Assembly (NCBI RefSeq): GCF_001420915.1
Contig: NZ_CP013021.1
Location: 4,188,501-4,252,500 of the forward strand
DNA: 64,000 bases
Direction of reading: 5' to 3'
Source: Agarivorans gilvus
GTDB taxonomy: Bacteria; Pseudomonadota; Gammaproteobacteria; Enterobacterales; Celerinatantimonadaceae
Part shown: positions 43,524 to 52,181 of the stretch, piece after piece
How the letters are laid out: each line of letters begins with the position of its first letter
Numbering within the stretch: position 1 is the first letter of the stretch
Made by a program: the position numbers and the translations under genes
Notes under the pieces: model-generated
Seen by the model: only the letters and a program-made list of their open reading frames with translations
The model's database searches: none
Told to the model about the DNA's origin: nothing

Positions 43524-43982
43524 GTCTTTAATGTTGTTGCTTACATTTCCTCTTTCTTATTTCTACCTTTTTTAGCGAGCTCTACCTAAGCTAAGCCTGT
43601 GTTGGCTTTAATTGCCGTGGTGGGGCTAAGCGAGTGTTCCGCTATAGCACAAGGCGATCCAATTCGCTTCTAGCATCAAACTGTTTAGCGCTAAGGTTTA
43701 GGAGCTAAGCGTATTCAGCAGCCGTTTAAACGCGGTGATTCAAATACCTTGAATTCTCATTTACAGATTGCTGCGGTGGCGCAATAGAGTAGGGCGAGGT
43801 ATGGCGGTAAGCCTAAGAAGCCACTGTCATCTTGCAATGGTGAATGGATATGAGCCGCTAAGTTTAAGGGTATAAAACTCATGCTGATGGAGAGGGGCTT
43901 TGAGAAAGTGCTAAGGGAAGGCTTAAAGCATTAACAAGGTAAGCGATAAAGCGGCTTAGCGAGTTTGATCTAGGCATAAAAA
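43524..43982. other. Non-coding stretch left of the IS element
   Basis: These 459 bases carry no intact gene. A short plus-strand frame around 43594-43674 reads like a lipoprotein signal (KPVLALIAVVGLSECSAIAQ) and then hits a stop. Another frame near 43855-43934 reads FKGIKLMLMERGFEKVLREG before a stop. These could be gene relics; I cannot assign them. Confidence 0.4.
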
Positions 43983-43997
43983 TGTATGGTCCGCCTC

Positions 43998-44192
43998 GTT
44001 ATTGCAATGATAATTTTCGATAACGGGGTTGGTTATGCGCTAATGTATTCGGAGTCTAATTAGGCGCTCTCGCCACCTGCTCCACGATGAGTTCCGCGCT
44101 GGATTATCCTCAAAAAAGCCGAAAGCTTTTATAAGCTGTTTTTTATGTCAGGTTTTAATCCAGTGGTTCTACCGTTTTCGTCATCTCTATTC
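43998..44192 (-). ncRNA. Candidate bridge RNA region of the IS1111-like element
   Basis: About 195 bases between the transposase stop and the left subterminal repeat are non-coding and contain several complementary segments (for example AAAAAAGCCGAAAGCTTTTATAAGCTGTTTTTT around 44111-44143). IS1111-type elements are known to encode their guide (bridge) RNA in the end downstream of the transposase. The fold and the target/donor loops have not been worked out here. Confidence 0.35.
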
Positions 44193-45227
44193 TCATTGCA
44201 AACTCGGTGCTAACGCCTTACTGTTAAATGCTTGTTTCGTCTTCATGACTGCCCAGGCTATTCGGGCAAGCTTGTTAGCCAATGCAACGGTGACAACATT
44301 AAATGGCTTAGTCGCTCGCAAGTTTATCAGCCACTCCCCATAAACCTTACCTGTCTTATCCGGCCTCGACATCACGGCTCTGGCGGCATGAATAAACAAG
44401 GTTCGAAGTGCTTTGTTACCTCGCTTACTTATTCCTAATAATTTGGGCTTACCACCTGTTGAGTATTGCGCTGGAATAAGTCCTAACCACGCTGCCATGT
44501 TTCTACCGTTTTTAAAATCAGTAGCACTGCTGATGTTGGCAAGACAAAGACTTGCTGTCATATCTCCAATACCCGGTATGGTTTTCAGGAGTTGACCTAT
44601 CGAGTTCGTTTCAACCAGTTGCTTTAGCTTTTTATCTTGTTTCTCAATGTTGCCATTGAGAAACAGGTAATACTCATGCAGCTCCATTAGCTCTTGCATG
44701 AGTAACATTGGCAGCACCTGCCTTTGCTGAGCAAGCCAGTTGAACAGTTGCTTCATCACGCTATGGCCTGTAGGAAGAGCAATACCAAACTCCAGCAGTA
44801 ATGAACCGATGCGGGACATGCAGGCCGTTCGGTCTTTGATATAGCCGTGTCTCGCCTTATGAATTGCTGAAATAACTTGAGCTTCTTCTGACTTTACGCT
44901 GACAAAGCGCATATTAGGTCTTATTGATGCTTCACATATGGCCTCTGCATCAATGAAGTCATTCTTATTACTTTTAACAAAGGGCTTTACATATTGCGGA
45001 GGGATTAATCTGACTTTATGTCCCATCAACTCACATTGCCTGCCAAGCCAATGCGCACCGCCACAAGCTTCGAAAGCAATGGTGCAGGGCTTTAATTGGT
45101 GAAGATAGTGAACTAATGCTGAACGAGAAAACTTTTTACGGATAACTTGGTTATCAGAATAATCACGGCCTATCACGTGAAAAGATGATTTGCCTAAATC
45201 GATACCAAGAACTTTAATTGTAGACAT
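44193..45227 (-). CDS. IS110 family transposase (DEDD recombinase)
   Basis: The 344-residue transposase has the N-terminal RuvC-like DEDD domain (first Asp in VLGIDLGKSSFHVIG, Glu in AFEACGGAHWLGR, Asp pair in KNDFIDAEAICEA). The C-terminal Transposase_20 domain has IPGIGDMTASL and the conserved-Ser region in AQYSTGGKPKLLGISKRGNKALRTLFIHAARA. It is full length with no frameshift, so the element may be active. It would act with a bridge RNA encoded in the same element. Confidence 0.95.
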   Translation of the reverse strand: MSTIKVLGIDLGKSSFHVIGRDYSDNQVIRKKFSRSALVHYLHQLKPCTIAFEACGGAHWLGRQCELMGHKVRLIPPQYVKPFVKSNKNDFIDAEAICEASIRPNMRFVSVKSEEAQVISAIHKARHGYIKDRTACMSRIGSLLLEFGIALPTGHSVMKQLFNWLAQQRQVLPMLLMQELMELHEYYLFLNGNIEKQDKKLKQLVETNSIGQLLKTIPGIGDMTASLCLANISSATDFKNGRNMAAWLGLIPAQYSTGGKPKLLGISKRGNKALRTLFIHAARAVMSRPDKTGKVYGEWLINLRATKPFNVVTVALANKLARIAWAVMKTKQAFNSKALAPSLQ

Positions 45228-45292
45228 GATGGTTCGCCTCTTTGTTTGCCAAACTCTAAGACTAGCTTAGAGGTGAGGCGGACCATCTAATT

Positions 45293-45320
45293 AAACCGAA
45301 GCCTACAGAGACTTCGGTTT
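45293..45320 (-). terminator. adhE terminator stem, U-tract apparently split by the IS
   Basis: AAACCGAAG (45293-45301) pairs with CTTCGGTTT (45312-45320) with a ten-base loop. For adhE transcripts (minus strand) only three T residues remain before IS sequence begins. The left flank of the IS, read on the minus strand, begins with a run of five T residues, which would complete a normal U-tract if the IS were removed. Confidence 0.6.
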
Positions 45321-45329
45321 TTAAAGCTT

Positions 45330-45352
45330 GCTAGCTAATCATCTTAGCTAGC
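45330..45352 (-). terminator. First hairpin after adhE
   Basis: A perfect 9-bp stem, GCTAGCTAA (45330-45338) with TTAGCTAGC (45344-45352), has a five-base loop, 12 bases beyond the adhE stop. It lacks a T-tract and stands in tandem with the hairpin at 45293-45320. Confidence 0.5.
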
Positions 45353-45363
45353 GAGTCATGCTG

Positions 45364-48039
45364 TTAAGCTTTAGACTTTGTCGCTTTTTTTACAGCTGGT
45401 TTTTTAGCCACTTCTTTGGCTAATGCGTCAGCACTGTCTGGACCTTCGGTGTATGGGCGACCGTAGTAAGAATCAAGTAGAACTTGTTTAAGTTCGCTGA
45501 TTAATGGGTAACGTGGGTTAGCACCAGTACATTGGTCGTCGAACGCGTCTACCGCTAGTTCGTCAACTTTAGCTAGGAAGTCAGCTTCGTTCACGCCTGC
45601 ATCTTTAATAGATAGAGGAATGTTCAATGCTACTTTCAACTCTTCTAACCAAGTTAGTAGGGCATTTAGTTTCGCTTCGGTGTTACCTTCACGGAAACCT
45701 AAGTGCTCAGCTACTTCTGCGTAACGAGCGCGTGCTTTAGGACGGTCGTATTGAGAGAACGCAGTTTGTTTAGTTGGCGTATTAGTTGCGTTGTAACGAA
45801 TCACGTTGGTTAGCAATAAAGCGTTAGCTAAACCGTGTGGTACGTGGAACTCAGCACCTAGTTTGTGAGCCATTGAGTGACAAACACCTAGGAAAGAGTT
45901 AGCAAATGCGATACCAGCGATGGTTGCAGCGTTGTGTACTTTTTCACGAGCGATTGGGTCAGCTTTACCATTCTCGTAAGAGCTTGGTAGGTACTCTTTT
46001 AGCATCTTAAGTGCTTGTAGAGCTTGACCGTCTGAGTATTCGTTAGCTAGTACAGAAACGTAAGCTTCCATAGCGTGAGTAACCGCATCGTAACCACCGA
46101 AGGCACATAGTGACTTAGGCATATCCATTACTAGGTTAGCGTCAACTACCGCCATGTTTGGAGTTAGTTCGTAATCCGCTAGTGGGTATTTTTGACCAGT
46201 CTTGTCGTCAGTTACCACCGCGAAAGGTGTTACTTCAGAACCGGTACCTGAAGTAGTAGTAATACATACTAGTTCAGCTTTTGAACCCATTTTAGGGAAC
46301 TTGTAAATACGTTTACGGATGTCCATAAAGCGCATAGATAGGTCTGCGAAATCTGTTTCTGGGTGCTCGTACATTACCCACATGATTTTCGCTGCATCCA
46401 TTGGTGAACCACCACCAACAGCTAGAATTACGTCTGGTTGGTAGCTGTGACACGCTGCTGCGCCTTTTTCTACGATAGAAAGTGTTGGGTCAGCTGCAAC
46501 ATCATGGAATACTTCTACTTCCATACCTTTATCTTTAAGGATGGCGCGTAGGTCATCGATGTAACCGTTATTGAACAAGAAGCTGTCGGTAACGATCATC
46601 GCGCGTTTCTTGCCATCTAAGTCGTCCATTGCTACAGGAAGTGAGCCACGACGGAAGTAGATAGATTTTGGTAGTTTATGCCACAACATATTTTCAGCTC
46701 GCTTAGCAACAATTTTCTTATTGATTAGGTGCTTAGGACCTACGTTTTCAGAAATCGCGTTACCACCCCAAGAACCACAACCTAGAGTTAATGAAGGTGC
46801 TAATTCGAAGTTGTAAAGGTCACCAATACCACCGTGTGAAGAAGGCGTATTAATAAGAATACGCGCAGTCTTCATTTTGTCACCGAAGTAAGCAATGCGA
46901 TCTGCATTTGCGTCTTGGTCGGTGTAAAGTACAGATGTGTGACCAACACCACCGATATCTAAAACGATACCCGCTTGACGAACAGCGTCTTCAAAGTCTT
47001 TAGCTTTGTATACACCTAGGGTTGGAGATAGTTTCTCGTGAGAGAACTCATCATCGTAAGAGGCTTCTAGGCCTTCACCGATAAGGATCTTAGTGGCTTT
47101 AGGAACCGTTACGCCTGCAAGCTCAGCAATTTTGTATGCTGGTTGACCAACGATTTTCGCGTTAAGCGCGCCGTCAATCATCAGTACTTTACGTACTTTG
47201 TCTGCGTCTGCTTTGCTTAGTACAGCTGCGCCGTATTTAGCAAAGCGAGCGATAACTTCATCGTACTTAGACTCAACGATAATGGCAGCTTGCTCAGAAG
47301 CACAGATAACGCCGTTATCGAAAGTTTTAGACATTAGAATTGAAGAAACAGCACGTTTAACGTCAGCAGTTTCGTCAATAACTACAGGTGTGTTACCCGC
47401 ACCTACACCAATTGCAGGCTTACCTGAAGAGTAAGCAGCTTTAACCATGCCTGGACCACCAGTTGCAAGGATAAGAGCGATATCGTCGTGCTTCATTAGT
47501 GCGTTTGAAAGCTCTACAGAAGGTTGGTCAATCCAGCCAATGATGTCTTTTGGCGCACCGGCAGCTACTGCTGCATCTAGTACTAATTTAGCTGCGAAGT
47601 TAGTCGCGTTTTTAGCACGTGGGTGTGGAGAGAAAATACAACCGTTGCGTGTTTTAAGGCTGATAAGCGCTTTAAAGATAGCAGTAGAGGTTGGGTTGGT
47701 GGTGGGTACGATGGCACAAACGATACCTACTGGTTCAGCGATAGTAATAGTACCGCCTTCGTCGTTGCGCTCGATAACGCCACAAGTCAAAGTATCTTTA
47801 TATTTGTTGTAAATGAACTCAGAAGCGAAGTGGTTTTTGATCACTTTGTCTTCCATAATGCCCATGCCAGACTCTTCAGCGGCCATGCGAGCTAGTTCAA
47901 TACGTGCTGTAGAAGCAGCGAGTGACGCAGCGCGGAAAATTTTGTCCACTTGCTCTTGGCTGTAAGAAGCGAATTCAGCTTGCGCTGCTTTCACTCGTGC
48001 AACCATTGCGTTTAACTCATCAATATTACCTACAGGCAT
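45364..48039 (-). CDS. adhE: Bifunctional acetaldehyde-CoA/alcohol dehydrogenase
   Basis: The 891-residue enzyme reduces acetyl-CoA through acetaldehyde to ethanol, oxidising two NADH. The N-terminal aldehyde dehydrogenase half (about residues 1-440) includes GIVCAIVPTTNPTSTAIFK, GNTPVVIDETAD and the catalytic Cys in NGVICASEQA. The C-terminal iron alcohol dehydrogenase half (about 450-865) includes VGGGSPMDAAKIMWVMYEHP, TTSGTGSEVTPFAV and the iron ligand region GVCHSMAHKLGAEFHVPHGLANA. AGGAGA precedes the ATG. AdhE forms spirosomes in other bacteria. An FNR-like site lies about 150 bases upstream. Confidence 0.97.
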   Translation of the reverse strand: MPVGNIDELNAMVARVKAAQAEFASYSQEQVDKIFRAASLAASTARIELARMAAEESGMGIMEDKVIKNHFASEFIYNKYKDTLTCGVIERNDEGGTITIAEPVGIVCAIVPTTNPTSTAIFKALISLKTRNGCIFSPHPRAKNATNFAAKLVLDAAVAAGAPKDIIGWIDQPSVELSNALMKHDDIALILATGGPGMVKAAYSSGKPAIGVGAGNTPVVIDETADVKRAVSSILMSKTFDNGVICASEQAAIIVESKYDEVIARFAKYGAAVLSKADADKVRKVLMIDGALNAKIVGQPAYKIAELAGVTVPKATKILIGEGLEASYDDEFSHEKLSPTLGVYKAKDFEDAVRQAGIVLDIGGVGHTSVLYTDQDANADRIAYFGDKMKTARILINTPSSHGGIGDLYNFELAPSLTLGCGSWGGNAISENVGPKHLINKKIVAKRAENMLWHKLPKSIYFRRGSLPVAMDDLDGKKRAMIVTDSFLFNNGYIDDLRAILKDKGMEVEVFHDVAADPTLSIVEKGAAACHSYQPDVILAVGGGSPMDAAKIMWVMYEHPETDFADLSMRFMDIRKRIYKFPKMGSKAELVCITTTSGTGSEVTPFAVVTDDKTGQKYPLADYELTPNMAVVDANLVMDMPKSLCAFGGYDAVTHAMEAYVSVLANEYSDGQALQALKMLKEYLPSSYENGKADPIAREKVHNAATIAGIAFANSFLGVCHSMAHKLGAEFHVPHGLANALLLTNVIRYNATNTPTKQTAFSQYDRPKARARYAEVAEHLGFREGNTEAKLNALLTWLEELKVALNIPLSIKDAGVNEADFLAKVDELAVDAFDDQCTGANPRYPLISELKQVLLDSYYGRPYTEGPDSADALAKEVAKKPAVKKATKSKA

Positions 48040-48601
48040 CCTGTTCTCCTCATTTAAACTAAAACTAATTAGTAAACCTACACTGAATGTTTAACCGCCA
48101 AAGTATAGTCTGTAATTTACCGTGCGATTGGTTTAGTAATTAACTTTCGCTGGCAATTATAGGTAGCCCTTTGGAGGTACAGCTTGATCCAGATCATGTG
48201 TTGCTAAGTTACAAATGTAAATAAATCACTAGAAAATATTACAACTATTTCTGTTATTTATGGCATCTCAGCAAAAAATGTAAATTATTTACTGAAAGTC
48301 TATATTTGATTGTTAAGTCAATAGTGACTAGGTTGTATGTAATGTGACTATTCTGTTTGATTAAAATTTCACATCCTAGCTTAACTCAGTGAATTAATAA
48401 TAAAAACCCGCTATTCAACAAGAATTATTGAGAGTGAGACTAGATAAATTGCAACGGATTATTTGTTGTTTTTTTGATTAGGGTGTAGCATCTTGCGTTG
48501 AAGTGTGTTTTTTTAGAATAATGTACTGATTTAATATTCATGTAAAGTGAATGGAAATTTCGTTGTTGTTTTTCTCGCAACACGTAAATATGGAGATGAT
48601 A
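48040..48601. other. Divergent adhE/oppA regulatory region
   Basis: These 562 bases are AT-rich and hold promoters for adhE (minus) and oppA (plus). The FNR-like site at 48184-48197 is the only named motif I can support. No open frame here has a credible start and family match. Confidence 0.5.
48184..48197 (-). promoter_or_regulatory. FNR-like binding site upstream of adhE
   Basis: TTGATCCAGATCAT differs from the consensus TTGATNNNNATCAA only at the last base. It lies about 145-158 bases upstream of the adhE start. Anaerobic induction of adhE is expected in facultative anaerobes. Binding is inferred from sequence alone. Confidence 0.55.
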
Positions 48602-50230
48602 ATGAAAACTGCTAAATCTTTAGCTGTCTGCCTGATTAGTGCTGCTGTACTAAGCTCATTCGCTACTAATTCGTTTGCTGCCGACGTGCCTGCGGGGGTA
48701 AAACTTGCCGCTGTTCAGGAGTTAGTTCGCGGTAATGGCGCAGAACCCGCCTCTTTAGACCCCCATAAAACTGAAGGTGTGCCAGAGTCAAATATAATTC
48801 GTGAACTACTGGAAGGCCTAGTCAACCAAGATGGCGATGGCAATTTGGTACCTGGTGTTGCAGAGTCATGGGAAACTAAAGACAACAAGACTTTTGTTTT
48901 TCACCTACGCAAAAATGCCAAGTGGTCAAACGGTGACCCTGTGACAGCCCACGATTTTGAATATAGCTTTAAACGCGCGGTTGACCCTAAAACTGCAGCT
49001 CCCTATTCGTGGTTCTTAGAAATGACCACCATGGTTAACGCCGCAGACATTATTGACGGAAAAAAACCAGCCTCAGAACTAGCGGTAACAGCGCTAGATG
49101 ACTACACCCTCGAGATTAAATTAGAACAAGCGCTGCCTTATTTCGTGGCGATGACTTCACATACCACTTTAAAACCAGTGCACCGCGCCACTGTAGAAGA
49201 GTTTGGTGATAAGTGGACACTACCAGAGCACTTTGTCGGTAATGGCGCGTATAAAGTAGCCGAGTGGGTGGTGAACGAAAAAATTGTGATGGAACGTAAC
49301 GAGCACTACTGGGATAACGCGCACACCGTTATTAACAAAGTAACTTACCTGCCCATCGAAAACCAAGTGACCGATATGAACCGTTTCTTGGCGGGCGAAA
49401 TTGACATGACTTACGAAATGGCCAATGAGCACTTCAAGCGTATGCAAAAAGAGCAGCCTGAGTCGTTGAAAGTAACCCCGTACTTATGTTCTTACTACTA
49501 CGGTTTTAACAATAAAAAAGCGCCATTTGATGATGTTCGAGTGCGCAAAGCATTGTCTTACGCGATTGATCGTGATGCTGTGGCTAAGTACATCGTAGGT
49601 AAAGGTGAGCTACCCGCTTATAACTTCGCTCATCAGAAAGTCGCGGGCTTGCACTTCGATACCCCTGAATACGCAACCTGGACGCAGAAAGAGCGCAACG
49701 CCAAAGCGGCAGAGTTGCTCGCTGAAGTGGGTTACGGCAAAGACAAGCCTTTAGAATTCACTTTGCTTTACAATACCAGTGAAAACCACAAGAAAATCGC
49801 TATTGCGGTGGCATCAATGTGGAAAAAAACCTTGGGGGTTAAAGTTAACTTAGAAAACCAAGAGTGGAAAACCTTCCTCGATAATCGCCGTAATGGCAAT
49901 TACGACGTGACTCGCGCCGGTTGGTGTGGTGATTACAATGAAGCGTCTACCTTCTTATCGTTGATGCAAAGCAATAATGGCAATAACGACCAATTCTACA
50001 ATAGTCCAAAATACGATGGCTTCATGAATGCAGCGATGGCTGCGGTGGATGACGCTGTTCGTGCTGACAACTATCGTCAAGCCGAAGCGCAGCTCGCTCA
50101 AGACATGCCGTTGGCCCCGATTTATCACTACGTAAATGCGCGTTTGGTTAAACCTACCGTAGGTGGTTACCCAATGAACAACGCCGAAGATAAAATTTAC
50201 TCTAAAGACCTTTACATCATCGCTGAATAG
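48602..50230 (+). CDS. oppA: Oligopeptide ABC transporter periplasmic binding protein
   Basis: The 542-residue protein has a Sec signal peptide (LAVCLISAAVLSSFATNSFA) and the family 5 solute-binding fold: VRGNGAEPASLDPHKTEGVPESNIIRELLEGL, WSNGDPVTAHDFEYSFKRAV, YYGFNNKKAPFDDVRVRKALSYAIDRD and WCGDYNEASTFLSL. These are close to E. coli OppA. The frame extends to 48551, but ATG 48602 has GGAG six bases upstream and starts the signal peptide. It heads oppABCDF and is followed by a hairpin that may keep its mRNA more abundant. Confidence 0.95.
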   Translation: MKTAKSLAVCLISAAVLSSFATNSFAADVPAGVKLAAVQELVRGNGAEPASLDPHKTEGVPESNIIRELLEGLVNQDGDGNLVPGVAESWETKDNKTFVFHLRKNAKWSNGDPVTAHDFEYSFKRAVDPKTAAPYSWFLEMTTMVNAADIIDGKKPASELAVTALDDYTLEIKLEQALPYFVAMTSHTTLKPVHRATVEEFGDKWTLPEHFVGNGAYKVAEWVVNEKIVMERNEHYWDNAHTVINKVTYLPIENQVTDMNRFLAGEIDMTYEMANEHFKRMQKEQPESLKVTPYLCSYYYGFNNKKAPFDDVRVRKALSYAIDRDAVAKYIVGKGELPAYNFAHQKVAGLHFDTPEYATWTQKERNAKAAELLAEVGYGKDKPLEFTLLYNTSENHKKIAIAVASMWKKTLGVKVNLENQEWKTFLDNRRNGNYDVTRAGWCGDYNEASTFLSLMQSNNGNNDQFYNSPKYDGFMNAAMAAVDDAVRADNYRQAEAQLAQDMPLAPIYHYVNARLVKPTVGGYPMNNAEDKIYSKDLYIIAE

Positions 50231-50248
50231 TTGATGGGTATTTGATAG

Positions 50249-50270
50249 GGCACCTTGCATGCAGGGTGCC
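50249..50270 (+). promoter_or_regulatory. Hairpin between oppA and oppB
   Basis: GGCACC near 50249-50254 pairs with GGTGCC at 50265-50270 with partial pairing of the intervening GC-containing bases, followed by TTATTTTG. The position after oppA suggests partial termination or protection of the oppA message. Confidence 0.6.
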
Positions 50271-50327
50271 TTATTTTGTTGTTGCTAAAATGTTTGCGTA
50301 ACAACAATACAAAAGCTGGAAAATCGT

Positions 50328-51248
50328 ATGATTAAGTTCATCTTAAAACGAATGTTAGAAGCCATACCAACGTTGTTGGTATTGATTACTATCACCTTTT
50401 TCATGATGCGTTTTGCCCCGGGAAGCCCTTTCTCAGGTGAGCGCTCACTACCGCCTGAAGTACTGGCTAATATTGAAGCCAAGTACGGTTTAGATAAGCC
50501 AGTCTTAGAGCAGTATTTCTCTTACTTGGGCAACTTGGTTCAAGGCGATCTAGGACCATCATTTAAATATAAAGATTACAGTGTGAATGAGTTGGTTGCT
50601 CAGGCCTTGCCGGTGTCTGCCAAAATTGGCTCGATCGCTTTCATCTTTACCATATTAATGGGGGTGTCGGTGGGGACATTGGCAGCCTTAAAACAAAATA
50701 CTTGGATGGATTTTACCATTATGTCCACGGCCATGGCCGGGGTGGTGATGCCTTCCTTTGTGCTCGCGCCGACCTTGGTATTCATTTTTGCGATTAAGTT
50801 GCAATGGCTGCCAGCGGGCGGCTGGAACGGTGGGCATTGGCAATACATCATTTTGCCCATGTTGGGTATGTCGTTGTTATATGTTGCCTCGTTTGCGCGG
50901 ATTATGCGTGGCAGCATGATTGAAGTGCTTAGCTCTAACTTTATTCGCACCGCCAAAGCCAAAGGTCTTCCTTACCGCTATATCATTCTGCGCCATGCTT
51001 TACGTCCGGCCTTGTTGCCCGTGGTGTCGTATATGGGGCCAGCCTTTGTGGGCATTATTACCGGTTCGGTGGTGATTGAAACCATTTTTGGCTTACCTGG
51101 TTTTGGTAAGTTGTTTGTTAATGGTGCGCTTAACCGAGATTATTCTTTAGTACTGGGATTAACTATTTTGATCGGTACTTTCACTATTGTATTTAACGCG
51201 ATCGTCGACATTCTCTATGCCTTCATCGATCCGAAAATCCGCTACTAG
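50328..51248 (+). CDS. oppB: Oligopeptide ABC transporter permease OppB
   Basis: The 306-residue inner-membrane permease has six predicted helices. Signatures are FILKRMLEAIPTLLVLITITFFMMRFAPGSPF at the N-terminus and the EAA loop region NFIRTAKAKGLPYRYIILRHALRPALLPV. It pairs with OppC to form the peptide channel. The gene lies in the expected oppABCDF order, nine bases before oppC. Confidence 0.95.
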   Translation: MIKFILKRMLEAIPTLLVLITITFFMMRFAPGSPFSGERSLPPEVLANIEAKYGLDKPVLEQYFSYLGNLVQGDLGPSFKYKDYSVNELVAQALPVSAKIGSIAFIFTILMGVSVGTLAALKQNTWMDFTIMSTAMAGVVMPSFVLAPTLVFIFAIKLQWLPAGGWNGGHWQYIILPMLGMSLLYVASFARIMRGSMIEVLSSNFIRTAKAKGLPYRYIILRHALRPALLPVVSYMGPAFVGIITGSVVIETIFGLPGFGKLFVNGALNRDYSLVLGLTILIGTFTIVFNAIVDILYAFIDPKIRY

Positions 51249-51257
51249 GAGGCTGCT

Positions 51258-52166
51258 ATGTTAGATAATAAACAGAACAGCGAAGCCATTAGTGAGTTCG
51301 CTGATAAGTTAGAGATTGAAGGCCGTAGCTTGTGGCAGGACGCGCGCATGCGCTTTATGCGTAACCGTGCCGCGATGGTGAGCTTGGGCATTTTATTGCT
51401 CATTACCCTGTTAGTGGTTTTTGGTTCTCACTTAAGCGAATTTGCTTTTGACGATACTGACTGGGGTGCCATGCATCAGGGGCCTTCGATAGAAAGTGGC
51501 CACTACTTTGGTACTGACTCGCTAGGTCGCGATATGTTTGTTCGTACCTTATTAGGTGGGCAAATCTCGCTGATGGTCGGGGTGATGGGCGCTTTTGTAG
51601 CAGTACTAATTGGTACGCTTTACGGTGCAACCTCCGGATTTTTAGGCGGAACTGTTGACCGAGTGATGATGCGTTTGCTGGAAATTCTTTACGGCATTCC
51701 CTTCATGTTTTTCGTGATTTTGTTGGTCACTTTCTTTGGCCGCAATATTTTCTTGGTATTTGTTGCGATTGGTGCGGTGTCATGGTTAGACATGGCGCGG
51801 ATAGTTCGTGGTCAAACCTTGAGTTTGAAAAACAAAGAGTTTATTGAAGCGGCCGAAGTGTGTGGGGTATCTAAGTGGAAGATTATTACTCGCCACATCG
51901 TGCCTAATGTACTGGGTATTGTGGCGGTTTATGCCACCTTGTTGATACCGCAAATGATCCTCACCGAATCGTTTTTGAGCTTCTTAGGTTTGGGGGTACA
52001 AGAACCCATGACCTCTTGGGGCGCCTTACTACAAGACGGTTCGCAAACTATGGAAATCGCTATTTGGCAGTTGCTTTATCCTGCGGCCTTCATGGTGGTG
52101 ACCTTGTTTAGTTTTAACTATGTGGGCGACGGTTTACGTGATGCCTTAGATCCCAAAGATCGCTAG
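51258..52166 (+). CDS. oppC: Oligopeptide ABC transporter permease OppC
   Basis: The 302-residue permease has the OppC N-terminal cytoplasmic segment (SLWQDARMRFMRNRAAMVSLGILL), HYFGTDSLGRDMFVRTLLGGQISLMVG and the EAA loop FIEAAEVCGVSKWKIITRHIVPNVLG. It has six predicted helices. GGAGG lies five bases before the ATG. It is the second channel subunit, coupled to OppB, OppD and OppF. Confidence 0.95.
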   Translation: MLDNKQNSEAISEFADKLEIEGRSLWQDARMRFMRNRAAMVSLGILLLITLLVVFGSHLSEFAFDDTDWGAMHQGPSIESGHYFGTDSLGRDMFVRTLLGGQISLMVGVMGAFVAVLIGTLYGATSGFLGGTVDRVMMRLLEILYGIPFMFFVILLVTFFGRNIFLVFVAIGAVSWLDMARIVRGQTLSLKNKEFIEAAEVCGVSKWKIITRHIVPNVLGIVAVYATLLIPQMILTESFLSFLGLGVQEPMTSWGALLQDGSQTMEIAIWQLLYPAAFMVVTLFSFNYVGDGLRDALDPKDR

Positions 52167-52181
52167 GCCAGGGGAAGAGTA

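Larger units (their letters stand above)
43983..45292 (-). mobile_element. IS110-family element, IS1111-like, about 1.31 kb
   Basis: The element holds one transposase gene on the minus strand and perfect 12-base subterminal inverted repeats, ATGGTCCGCCTC at 43986-43997 and GAGGCGGACCAT at 45275-45286. No target duplication is seen, as expected for IS110. The short non-coding end (about 65 bases) is upstream of the transposase and the long one (about 210 bases) is downstream, the IS1111-group arrangement. Boundaries are inferred: joining the flanks gives an uninterrupted A-run that completes the adhE terminator. Confidence 0.85.
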
